Of a DNA stretch of 64,000 bases, positions 1 through 7,269 are shown in pieces (the first letter of the stretch is position 1; every line of letters starts with the position of its first letter). The notes beneath the pieces were generated by a model that worked only from the letters and a program-made list of their open reading frames with translations, searched no databases and was not told the origin of the DNA. Source of the stretch: an uncultured Polaribacter sp. (GTDB lineage Bacteria > Bacteroidota > Bacteroidia > Flavobacteriales > Flavobacteriaceae); NCBI RefSeq assembly GCF_947503875.1, contig NZ_CANNFH010000005.1:335523-399522 (forward strand), in the 5' to 3' direction. Position numbers and translations under genes: made by a program.

Positions 1-15
1 CAATCTAAAACTTTG

Positions 16-23
16 TATTTTTG
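16..23 (+). promoter_or_regulatory. Putative -7 promoter box for hflX
   Basis: TATTTTTG matches the Bacteroidota -7 consensus TAnnTTTG exactly. It ends only 6 bases before the ATG at 30, so transcription would start at or next to the start codon, giving a leaderless or nearly leaderless mRNA. The -33 element would lie outside the window. Confidence 0.5.
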
Positions 24-29
24 CAACCT

Positions 30-1244
30 ATGATAGACGCAAAAGAAGCCATTTCAGAAAAAGCTGTTTTAATTGGTATAATTACGCAGCAACAAAACGA
101 AGCAAAGTCTGACGAGTATTTAGATGAGTTACAATTTTTAACAGAAACTGCTGGTGGAGTTCCTGTAAAGCGTTTTGTGCAAAAAATGGACAAGCCCAAT
201 CCTAAAACTTTTTTGGGAGCTGGTAAGTTAGATGAAGTAAAATCTTTTATTGAAGCAAAAGGTATAGGAACTGCTATTTTTGATGATGAGCTATCTCCAG
301 CACAACTAAGAAATATAGAAAAAATATTAGACTGTAAAATTTTAGATAGAACCAATTTAATACTAGATATTTTTGCACAAAGAGCACAAACAAGTTCTGC
401 AAAAACCCAAGTAGAATTGGCACAAAGCGAATATCTTTTACCACGTTTAACTAGACTTTGGACGCACTTAGACAAGCAAAAAGGTGGTATTGGAATGCGT
501 GGACCTGGAGAAACAGAAATAGAAACAGATAGACGTATTATTAGAGATAAAATTGCTGTTTTAAAAAAGCGTTTAAAAACCATAGACAAACAAATGGCAG
601 TGCAACGCAAAAACCGTGGTAAAATGGTGCGTGTTGCTTTGGTAGGGTACACCAACGTTGGTAAATCTACCTTAATGAATGTAATTAGTAAAAGCGATGT
701 TTTTGCAGAAAATAAACTTTTTGCAACCTTAGACACTACTGTTCGTAAAGTAGTTATTAAAAATATTCCTTTTTTAATGACAGATACTGTTGGTTTTATT
801 AGAAAATTGCCAACCCAGTTGGTAGAATCTTTTAAATCTACATTAGATGAGGTTAGAGAAGCAGATTTATTATTGCATGTGGTAGATATTTCACATCCAA
901 ATTTCGAAGATCATATTAGCTCTGTAAATTCTATTTTAGACGATATAAAGTGCGCAGACAAGCCTACACTAATGGTATTTAATAAGATAGATGCTTATGA
1001 ACACGAAACCATTGCAGAAGACGATTTAGAAACAGAAAGAACTAAAGAACACTACACTTTAGAAGATTGGCAAAAAACTTGGATGAATGACAAAGACGTG
1101 GAATCTATATTTATATCTGCCCTAAACAAAGAAAACTTAAACGATTTTAAAGATAAAACTTACGAAGAAGTAAAGAAAATTCATATACAGCGTTTTCCTT
1201 ATAACGACTTTTTGTATTACGAATACAAAGAAGAAGAACAATAG
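30..1244 (+). CDS. hflX: GTPase HflX
   Basis: Ribosome-associated GTPase of the HflX family, thought to split stalled or stress-damaged ribosomes in the cytoplasm. The N-terminal HflX domain has the glycine-rich linker GGIGMRGPGETEIETDRR at about residues 155-172, followed by a helical linker and a G domain with the P-loop GYTNVGKST, the DTVGF switch and NKID. The length (404 aa) is normal. I start at the ATG at 30; a TTG three codons upstream is in frame but overlaps the likely -7 box. The gene stands alone and is convergent with the CNNM gene, with a structured repeat between them. Confidence 0.93.
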   Translation: MIDAKEAISEKAVLIGIITQQQNEAKSDEYLDELQFLTETAGGVPVKRFVQKMDKPNPKTFLGAGKLDEVKSFIEAKGIGTAIFDDELSPAQLRNIEKILDCKILDRTNLILDIFAQRAQTSSAKTQVELAQSEYLLPRLTRLWTHLDKQKGGIGMRGPGETEIETDRRIIRDKIAVLKKRLKTIDKQMAVQRKNRGKMVRVALVGYTNVGKSTLMNVISKSDVFAENKLFATLDTTVRKVVIKNIPFLMTDTVGFIRKLPTQLVESFKSTLDEVREADLLLHVVDISHPNFEDHISSVNSILDDIKCADKPTLMVFNKIDAYEHETIAEDDLETERTKEHYTLEDWQKTWMNDKDVESIFISALNKENLNDFKDKTYEEVKKIHIQRFPYNDFLYYEYKEEEQ

Positions 1245-1259
1245 TATTTTATTTTTTTG

Positions 1260-1354
1260 GGCGCCTGCCTACCGCAGGCAGGTTTTAACGGGATTTCCGT
1301 ACGCGCTTTGCACTTAAAAAAGTGCAAGAGCTAAAACAATACTGCAATCCCTAA
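1260..1354. repeat. Structured REP-like element, copy A
   Basis: A 95-base element in the convergent gap between hflX and the CNNM gene. It contains the palindrome CCTGCC-n7-GGCAGG, then TTTTAACGGG, then a perfect 8-bp-arm hairpin at 1308-1327 (TTGCACTT/AAGTGCAA), and ends in CAATCCCTAA. Read on the minus strand it aligns with the element at 50795-50884: both ends are nearly identical while the central hairpin has a different sequence but is still a hairpin. GGGATT near one end can also pair with AATCCC next to the palindrome. It looks like a REP-type dispersed element, possibly a structured RNA. Confidence 0.7.
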
Positions 1355-1523
1355 TACAAAATACATTAAGAGTAATTTAAACACTTATTTTATTTTGTAG
1401 AAGTTTAGTTTTAATTATAAACAAAAAAGTATCGGAGCTTTATTCTTTTATCTAGAAGTAATTAGTTGTGTAAACTAAAACTTAGTAAAAGATTTTTGAG
1501 CGAATTATTTTAAAAACAAAATT

Positions 1524-2642
1524 TTATATTTCTTTAGTATCATCACCAGCAATACCCATTCTTTTTGCACGGCTTTTCCAAGATTTTCTAGCATAAGATT
1601 GTAGGTCTGCAATATTATCAGATTCATCCATGATTTCTAAACCTAGTAAAGTTTCTATAACATCTTCTTGAGAAACCAATCCGCTAACAGAACCGTATTC
1701 ATCTACAACCAAAGCAATATGCTCTTTTACTTTAATTAATTCATCAAACAAATCAGCAATAGATAAATCTCTATTAGTAACAGTAATATTTCTTTTAATA
1801 CTTGCTAATTTTTCTGAACCTTTATTTTTAACTAATGCCTCTAGTAAATTATTTTTTAAGAAATATCCTGTAATTTCATCAGGGTTTTCTGCAAAAACCG
1901 GTATTCTAGAAAAACGTAGATTTTTATGGGCATCATAAAACTCTTTAATGGTTAAGTTTTCATCTGCAATTTCTATAACAGATCTTGGTGTCATTACATC
2001 GTTTACTTTTATTTCTTTAAATCCAAGCATATTACGAATTACCTTACTCTCATTTTTTTGAAAAACACCATCTTTTTCTGCCATATCTGTCATCACCAAA
2101 AAACTTTCTCTGCTTAAAACACTACCATGCCCTTTGCCACCAATTAGCTTCGTAGTTAGCTGTAAAACCCATAAAATGCCAGTGTACTTTAACGGAAAAA
2201 TCATTACGTTAAGTGCTTTAGAGGTAAAGTTTGCCAATTGTTTCCAGTAAGTTGCGCCAATGGTTTTGGGTATAATTTCTGATGCTACTAAAATTAAAAT
2301 AGTCATTACAGTAGAAACAACACCTACCATAACATCTTCTGTTACTTTAACGCCAAGTATGGTTTTTACTGCTGCACCATATATTTCTGCATAAGCAACT
2401 TTGGCTTGTACACCAACTAAAATTGCGCCAACCGTATGTGCAATGGTATTTATGGTTAAAATTGCAATTAAAGGCTTGTCTACATCTTTTTTTAGTATCT
2501 CTAAACTAGCGGCGTATGCTTCTCCTTCACTTTTTTTAAGATTAATAAAAGTTGGTGTTATACTTAATAAAACGGCTTCTAGTATAGAGCACAGAAAAGA
2601 GAAAAATATAGAAATAGTAGCGTAAATTATTAATAAAGTCAT
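1524..2642 (-). CDS. CNNM/CBS domain membrane protein (CorC/HlyC-like)
   Basis: Inner-membrane protein of the CNNM (DUF21) family, linked in other bacteria to Mg2+ or Co2+ transport and resistance. Residues 1 to about 185 form the DUF21 membrane domain with three or four hydrophobic helices, including the small-residue stretch EAVLLSITP. Residues about 200-335 form a CBS pair (VNDVMTPRSVIEIADE, VVDEYGSVSGLVSQEDVIETLLG). The protein ends about 30 residues after the CBS pair, so the CorC_HlyC domain of many relatives is absent; this shorter form occurs in the family. The substrate cannot be told from sequence. Confidence 0.85.
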   Translation of the reverse strand: MTLLIIYATISIFFSFLCSILEAVLLSITPTFINLKKSEGEAYAASLEILKKDVDKPLIAILTINTIAHTVGAILVGVQAKVAYAEIYGAAVKTILGVKVTEDVMVGVVSTVMTILILVASEIIPKTIGATYWKQLANFTSKALNVMIFPLKYTGILWVLQLTTKLIGGKGHGSVLSRESFLVMTDMAEKDGVFQKNESKVIRNMLGFKEIKVNDVMTPRSVIEIADENLTIKEFYDAHKNLRFSRIPVFAENPDEITGYFLKNNLLEALVKNKGSEKLASIKRNITVTNRDLSIADLFDELIKVKEHIALVVDEYGSVSGLVSQEDVIETLLGLEIMDESDNIADLQSYARKSWKSRAKRMGIAGDDTKEI

Positions 2643-2764
2643 AAAACGTAAATTGAAATGTAAAAATAATTAAAAAATAGGATATTAGCTTTCTATATCT
2701 GCATTAATAGTGTGGTTTTTACTTAAAATTTGTTAATAATCCATAATTATTTTTCCATTATTTT

Positions 2765-2815
2765 GAATTAAAAAAAGCCTCAAAAAAATATTTTTTTTGA
2801 GGCTTTTTTTAATTC
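2765..2815 (-). terminator. Rho-independent terminator after DUF3078 gene
   Basis: Near-perfect inverted repeat: GAATTAAAAAAAGCCTC and its complement flank an A/T-rich centre. A GCCTC/GAGGC core sits between runs of A and T, so it can terminate on either strand. It lies 15 bases past the stop of the minus-strand gene ending at 2830. Confidence 0.85.
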
Positions 2816-2829
2816 TATTTGTTTAATTC

Positions 2830-3732
2830 TTACAAGGAATAATTGATACCAAATAACCAGTAAGATTGTGTTTTATTATCTGCATCACTTAAAGCAACAC
2901 CCTGAAAGTTTGCTGCTTCTTGCCTGTTACCTCTTAACCCTACTTCTAAACCTAAACCAATACCTTTGTATAAGGTGTAACCAAAAGAGTTTGTCCAAGT
3001 CCAGTTAGATAAATCAGAAGATTCATAACTTTGAAAAACAGATAAATTAGATTTTACGCTTAAGTCTCCGTATTGGTTTGTGTAATCTGCAACAATTTTT
3101 GCACCTAAAGAAGATTCAAAAACGCTGTTTCCATTACTAAAAACAAAATTGTAGTTTCCTGGGTGCATTACTACTACTAAATGGCTAGTAGGTGTCCAAG
3201 TTAAACCAGCACCTATGTCTAAATACCCTGGGTTATTAAAATTATCAATTATTGTAGTTCTGTATTCTGCTAATCCAGAAACTGCCCATGTTTTACTTAA
3301 ATTTCTACCATATAAAGAAGTAATTGTAAAAACATCTGTAGCTGCTTCAAAATCTTCATCACCTTGTATTGTTTTATCATCTAATTTTACCCACCCAAGA
3401 TTAACGTTTGCTGAGTTTCTCCAGAAAAATTTATCTTGAATTAAGTTAGCAAAACCATTTAAAGTTATTCCAATATTTCCTGCAGATGCATCTGGAGCAG
3501 TTCTTGCATACCAATTGTTAAAACCAGATAAACTAGCGCCAACTGTACCAAAAGCGCCTTTTCTCCAACCAGGTAACGCATCTAATTTTGCTTGAATTCC
3601 GTTAGCCTCTCCTTGTAATTTAGAAATAGAAGACTTTTTTTCGCTTAATTCTTTTTTTAGCTCTTCTTCAGTTTGAGCCTGAAAAGAAAAACTTATTAAA
3701 ATTAAAATAAGTAAGATTGATGATTTTTTCAT
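2830..3732 (-). CDS. DUF3078 outer-membrane protein
   Basis: Probable outer-membrane beta-barrel protein of the DUF3078 family; the function of the family is unknown. It has an N-terminal signal peptide (KKSSILLILILISFSFQAQ), a short coiled coil at about residues 22-50 (EELKKELSEKKSSISKLQGE), then alternating aromatic and glycine-rich strands ending in the hydrophobic WLFGINYSL, a typical barrel C-terminus. It is the downstream partner of a second DUF3078 gene, 61 bases away. The upstream gap has a candidate promoter on the minus strand (TTG, 18 bases, TGCATTTG, one mismatch), so it may be transcribed independently. A strong terminator follows. Confidence 0.8.
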   Translation of the reverse strand: MKKSSILLILILISFSFQAQTEEELKKELSEKKSSISKLQGEANGIQAKLDALPGWRKGAFGTVGASLSGFNNWYARTAPDASAGNIGITLNGFANLIQDKFFWRNSANVNLGWVKLDDKTIQGDEDFEAATDVFTITSLYGRNLSKTWAVSGLAEYRTTIIDNFNNPGYLDIGAGLTWTPTSHLVVVMHPGNYNFVFSNGNSVFESSLGAKIVADYTNQYGDLSVKSNLSVFQSYESSDLSNWTWTNSFGYTLYKGIGLGLEVGLRGNRQEAANFQGVALSDADNKTQSYWLFGINYSL

Positions 3733-3793
3733 GTTTTTGATTTTTTAATTTAGCGAGCAAATGCACACTTTTTATAATTTAGACAAGAAAATT

Positions 3794-4657
3794 TTAATAA
3801 GTCACTTTTTCGTGGAAACTATAATTTAATCCCAGTCCAAATAATTGTCTAAACTGTATGTTAGGTGAAGCATTATCATCTATAATAGTGTGTAAAGTAA
3901 TTAACATTTTAATGTTTTTATTTACTTTAAATCGTATGTTGGTTAAGTAGTCAACATCAATATTACCAACATTTGCCAAATAATCTGTGTATAAGGTTAA
4001 AATGTTTTCCATCTCTATATTAGAGGTTATCGTAAATTTATAATATCCAGATAGGTTAAAACCTAAACTAAAAGCGGTGGTTTTGCCTTCATTTACACCA
4101 AACTGACCTGCAAAATTTTTATTTACAAATGTATATCTTGCTGTGGCTGGTGCTATATTAAAATTTAAGTCGTCAGATTTTTTCCAGAGCATTCCAGGAC
4201 CAAAGGTTAAATATGCAGGAGAAAAAAATTGAGATACTAATGTTCTAGGTTCGGTTCTATAATTAAAACCGTCTGTATATTGCGTTCTAAAATTACCAAG
4301 AAAAGATAAAAACCAATACTTACCAGTTTTGTAACCCATTAAGGTGTTTAGTTCTAGTCTATCGTCTGTTTTTCTATACCCCTTATCTTCTATATGGCTT
4401 AAACCATAACTGGTTATTAATCTTGTATCCCAGTTTAAATTATTTTTCTTGTAATTGAAATCGTAATTTAAATTCAAATTACCTGCAATGGTGTTTTCTC
4501 CACCAGAAGCCCAGTTTGTAAAAGAAGATTGATTGAAGATAAAAGCAAACCTCCCATGAATTTTCCATTTTGGTTGTGGTAGTGTGTCTTTTTTCTTTTT
4601 TTGCGCGTAACTAATGCAGCAGACGAAAAACAGTAAAAGAAGGAGTATCTTCTTCAT
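3794..4657 (-). CDS. DUF3078 outer-membrane protein
   Basis: Second DUF3078 family protein, 287 aa, with signal peptide (MKKILLLLLFFVCCISYAQ) followed by lysine-rich KKKKDTLPQPKWKIHGRF and a run of amphipathic strands typical of an outer-membrane barrel (GRFAFIFNQSSFTNWASGGEN; the C-terminus is GLGLNYSFHEKVTY). SFTNWASGGEN near the N-terminus resembles other DUF3078 members. It lacks the N-terminal coiled coil of its neighbour, and the two are diverged paralogues rather than a recent duplication. Function unknown. Confidence 0.8.
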   Translation of the reverse strand: MKKILLLLLFFVCCISYAQKKKKDTLPQPKWKIHGRFAFIFNQSSFTNWASGGENTIAGNLNLNYDFNYKKNNLNWDTRLITSYGLSHIEDKGYRKTDDRLELNTLMGYKTGKYWFLSFLGNFRTQYTDGFNYRTEPRTLVSQFFSPAYLTFGPGMLWKKSDDLNFNIAPATARYTFVNKNFAGQFGVNEGKTTAFSLGFNLSGYYKFTITSNIEMENILTLYTDYLANVGNIDVDYLTNIRFKVNKNIKMLITLHTIIDDNASPNIQFRQLFGLGLNYSFHEKVTY

Positions 4658-4705
4658 TTATAGAATTTAAGCAGTAAAAGTACTATAATCTATAAAAAAA
4701 TAAAA

Positions 4706-5215
4706 TTATTTTTTAGATTTATAAAGTGGCACAGTAGAGCAAGCCTCACCAAACATAATAGATTTTGCTATAGGTTGTAATTTGTTAATTAAAAAAGCAA
4801 AAGCAGAATTTGGTATTGGTTTTTCTGCACATCCTTTTATGATTACTGGTTTATCTGTAAAGTCTCTAAAATCTACAAAAGTTAAAAGCTCTTGGTAAAT
4901 TACGGTTTCTAATAACTCTAAATTGCCGATTACTACTTTTTTTGAGTGCGGATTAAGCTCTGACGCAACAAGCATAAAAGCCCAAGAAGGTATAATTGCA
5001 TCTACAGAACAAGTAACTGCAACAAAACATTTTTTGTATTGAGACCAATCATGATTTTTAACAGAAACTCTAAAGTCTTGCTCTTTTAAAATAATTTCTT
5101 CAAAAAGCCAATCTTTAATATCAAAGACTACTCGTTTTCCTTCTGGATATATTTCTTCTAAATCGAATGTTTTTAAAACACTATTGGCAACTCTATTTAT
5201 AATTTGTTTTTCCAT
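4706..5215 (-). CDS. DUF2480 family protein
   Basis: 169-aa cytoplasmic protein of the DUF2480 family, found in Bacteroidota; its function is not established. Recognisable motifs are VFDIKDWLFEEIILKEQDFR, CFVAVTCSVDAIIPSWAFML and the C-terminal GEACSTVPLYK. It lies downstream of sufE and the DUF59 gene on the same strand. That conserved-looking arrangement suggests a link with Fe-S cluster assembly, but this is inference from context only. A four-copy TTTCAAAG tract lies 10 bases upstream of the ATG. Confidence 0.85.
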   Translation of the reverse strand: MEKQIINRVANSVLKTFDLEEIYPEGKRVVFDIKDWLFEEIILKEQDFRVSVKNHDWSQYKKCFVAVTCSVDAIIPSWAFMLVASELNPHSKKVVIGNLELLETVIYQELLTFVDFRDFTDKPVIIKGCAEKPIPNSAFAFLINKLQPIAKSIMFGEACSTVPLYKSKK

Positions 5216-5225
5216 TGTTCTTTAG

Positions 5226-5257
5226 TTTCAAAGTTTCAAAGTTTCAAAGTTTCAAAG
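5226..5257. repeat. Octanucleotide tandem repeat, 4 x TTTCAAAG
   Basis: Four perfect copies of TTTCAAAG, read as CTTTGAAA on the coding strand of the DUF2480 gene, whose ATG begins 10 bases downstream. Next to it, to 5318, is low-complexity CAACCATCAACC-type sequence. Slippage would change the length of the upstream region, not the reading frame. Confidence 0.9.
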
Positions 5258-5318
5258 TTGAGAAGTTTTTATATTTCTACTATAAACCAACAACCATCAA
5301 CCAAAAATCAAAAACCAA

Positions 5319-5639
5319 TTACAACATCCCTAACTCTAACTTTGCTTCTTCACTCATCATTTCTTGTGTCCAAGTAGGATCAAAAGTTATTTCTACTTCA
5401 CACTCGTTAATTTCTTTAAGAGATTTTACTTTTTCTTCTACATCTCTTGGTAAACTCTCTGCAACAGGGCAGTTTGGCGATGTTAATGTCATTAAAATTT
5501 TAGCATTATTTTCATCAGAAACAAAAACATCATAAATTAAACCTAATTCGTAAATATCTACGGGTATTTCTGGATCGAATATTGTTTTTAAAACACGTAC
5601 AATTTTATCTCCAATTTCGTCTAATTCTTTATCTGTCAT
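5319..5639 (-). CDS. DUF59/MIP18-family Fe-S assembly protein (SufT-like)
   Basis: 106-aa protein of the DUF59 (MIP18) family, which helps mature or transfer Fe-S clusters, often in suf operons. It shows the family signatures DPEIPVDIYELGLIYDV, MTLTSPNCPVAESLP (with the conserved Cys) and EITFDPTWTQEMMSEEAK. It follows sufE by 46 bases on the same strand and is probably cotranscribed. The suf core genes (sufBCDS) are not in the window. The symbol is left empty because Bacteroidota members are not consistently named. Confidence 0.88.
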   Translation of the reverse strand: MTDKELDEIGDKIVRVLKTIFDPEIPVDIYELGLIYDVFVSDENNAKILMTLTSPNCPVAESLPRDVEEKVKSLKEINECEVEITFDPTWTQEMMSEEAKLELGML

Positions 5640-5685
5640 CTTTTTATTTTTTTTGTTTGAATAGGGGTTTAAAATCTTAATAAAC

Positions 5686-6108
5686 TTAATTTAGTTTAGT
5701 TTGTTGCGCAATGGCATACATTTTAATTTGCTTTAGCATAGAAACCAATCCGTTTGCTCTAGTAGGAGACAAATGTTCTTTTAACCCTATTTTATCAATA
5801 AAGCTAGTATCTGCATTTAAAATGTCTTCTGGTTTTTGTTCAGAAAAAACACGTAATAAAAGCGCTACAATTCCTTTGGTTAAAATGGCATCACTATCTG
5901 CAGAAAATTTAACTTTATCAGCTTCTAATTCAGAAAATAACCAAACTTTAGATTGGCATCCTTTTATTAAATTTTCTTCCAACTTGTTGGTTTCGTTAAT
6001 CATGGGCAAAGATTTGCCTAACTCTATAATATATTCATAGCGTTCCATCCAATCATCAAACATAGAAAACTCGTCTATAATTTCTTCTTGTATTTCTTTG
6101 ATAGTCAT
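5686..6108 (-). CDS. sufE: SufE-family cysteine desulfuration protein
   Basis: Accessory sulfur acceptor that takes persulfide sulfur from a SufS-type cysteine desulfurase for Fe-S cluster assembly. The sulfur-accepting Cys51 sits in the diagnostic context LIKGCQSKVW. The rest of the fold is recognisable (MFDDWMERYEYIIELGKSLP; FSADSDAILTKGIVALLLRV). The length, 140 aa, is typical. First gene of a likely operon sufE-DUF59-DUF2480. A TATTTTTG -7 box lies 49 bases upstream on the same strand. Confidence 0.92.
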   Translation of the reverse strand: MTIKEIQEEIIDEFSMFDDWMERYEYIIELGKSLPMINETNKLEENLIKGCQSKVWLFSELEADKVKFSADSDAILTKGIVALLLRVFSEQKPEDILNADTSFIDKIGLKEHLSPTRANGLVSMLKQIKMYAIAQQTKLN

Positions 6109-6126
6109 TTTTAAAACTTATTTTTG
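6097..6126 (+). promoter_or_regulatory. Candidate promoter for the PfkB-purF pair
   Basis: TTTG at 6097-6100, an 18-base spacer, then TATTTTTG at 6119-6126: a full match to the Bacteroidota sigma consensus. Its -33 element lies inside the first codons of sufE on the other strand. It would give the kinase gene a leader of about 145 nt that carries a small CCTCT/AGAGG hairpin at 6250-6268. Confidence 0.5.
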
Positions 6127-6156
6127 CGGTAGTTATTACTTCCTTTAGTCTAAGTA

Positions 6157-6164
6157 CAAAAATA
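6157..6164 (-). promoter_or_regulatory. Putative -7 box for sufE
   Basis: Minus-strand TATTTTTG, 49 bases upstream of the sufE ATG. No convincing -33 element was found at the usual distance. It faces the divergent promoter at 6097-6126, so the two transcripts would start within about 20 bases of each other and overlap. Confidence 0.45.
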
Positions 6165-6277
6165 CGACAAAAAAGGCGTAGAACCTGTAAAGTAAATAGA
6201 ATATTAAAATAGTAAATAGGTTTTTATGATACCAATTACTAAAATAAATTCCTCTATTAAAAGAGGTTTATAAAAAT

Positions 6278-7204
6278 ATGAGTAAATTATTAGCAGTAGG
6301 TACTGTTGCGTTTGATGCCATAGAAACACCATTTGGTAAAACTGATAAAATATTAGGCGGTTCAGGAAGTTATATAGGTTTAGCAGCGTCTCAATTTGGT
6401 ATAGAAACAGGTGTGGTTTCTGTAGTTGGTGCAGATTTTTTAGAGTCAGATTTAAAAATGATGAACGCCAAAGGAATTAATACAGATGGTGTAGAAATAG
6501 ATAAAGACGGTAAAACGTTTTTTTGGAGTGGTAAATATCATAATGATATGAATTCTAGAGATACTTTAATCACAGAATTAAATGTTTTAGAAACTTTTAC
6601 ACCAGTTGTACCCAATAGTTTTAAAGATTCAGCTATAGTTATGTTGGGTAATTTACACCCGTTAACACAAGCATCTGTATTAGATCAAATGACAGAAAGA
6701 CCAAAATTAGTAGTTTTAGATACTATGAATTTTTGGATGGATATTGCTTTAGATGAATTGCATGCGGTTTTAAAAAGAGTAGATGTAATAACGATTAATG
6801 ATGAAGAGGCAAGGCAACTTTCTGGAGAATACTCTTTAGTAAATGCCGCTAAAAAGATTCATAAAATGGGGCCAAAATATGTGGTTATTAAAAAAGGAGA
6901 ACATGGTGCTTTGTTATTTAATGAAGATAAAATGTTTTTTGCACCAGCTTTGCCTTTAGCAGAGGTTTTTGATCCAACAGGAGCAGGAGATACTTTTGCT
7001 GGAGGTTTTTGCGGATATTTGGCAAAAACACAAGATATTTCTTTCGAAAACATGAAGAATGCTATTATCTATGGTTCTAATTTAGCATCCTTTTGTGTAG
7101 AGAAATTTGGTACAGAGCGTATGCAAGAGCTAACATTGGCAGAGGTAAAAAATCGCTTAAAAGCTTTTAAAGAATTAACACAATTTGATATAGATTTATC
7201 ATAA
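6278..7204 (+). CDS. PfkB-family sugar/nucleoside kinase
   Basis: Ribokinase-like (PfkB) kinase of 308 aa. The N-terminal substrate loop ILGGSGSYIGLAASQFG and the C-terminal signature FDPTGAGDTFAGGFCGYL, with the catalytic Asp of GAGDTF, are intact. The substrate cannot be inferred; adenosine, ribose and fructose kinases share this fold. The gene lies 65 bases upstream of the amidophosphoribosyltransferase gene, hinting at a nucleotide or ribose role, but a strong terminator separates the two. Confidence 0.88.
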   Translation: MSKLLAVGTVAFDAIETPFGKTDKILGGSGSYIGLAASQFGIETGVVSVVGADFLESDLKMMNAKGINTDGVEIDKDGKTFFWSGKYHNDMNSRDTLITELNVLETFTPVVPNSFKDSAIVMLGNLHPLTQASVLDQMTERPKLVVLDTMNFWMDIALDELHAVLKRVDVITINDEEARQLSGEYSLVNAAKKIHKMGPKYVVIKKGEHGALLFNEDKMFFAPALPLAEVFDPTGAGDTFAGGFCGYLAKTQDISFENMKNAIIYGSNLASFCVEKFGTERMQELTLAEVKNRLKAFKELTQFDIDLS

Positions 7205-7208
7205 TTTT

Positions 7209-7238
7209 AATCCGCGTTTATACACGCGGATTTTTTTT
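7209..7238 (+). terminator. Rho-independent terminator after PfkB kinase
   Basis: Nine-base perfect stem AATCCGCGT/ACGCGGATT with a 6-base loop, followed by six or more T. It lies 5 bases after the kinase stop codon. Confidence 0.9.
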
Positions 7239-7269
7239 ATTACAAAACATAATATAATACTACACAAAA

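Noticed and set aside
5..736. Minus-strand reading frame of 243 codons
   Set aside because: It is fully antisense to hflX, whose protein matches the family along its length; composition is that of a complement of coding sequence.
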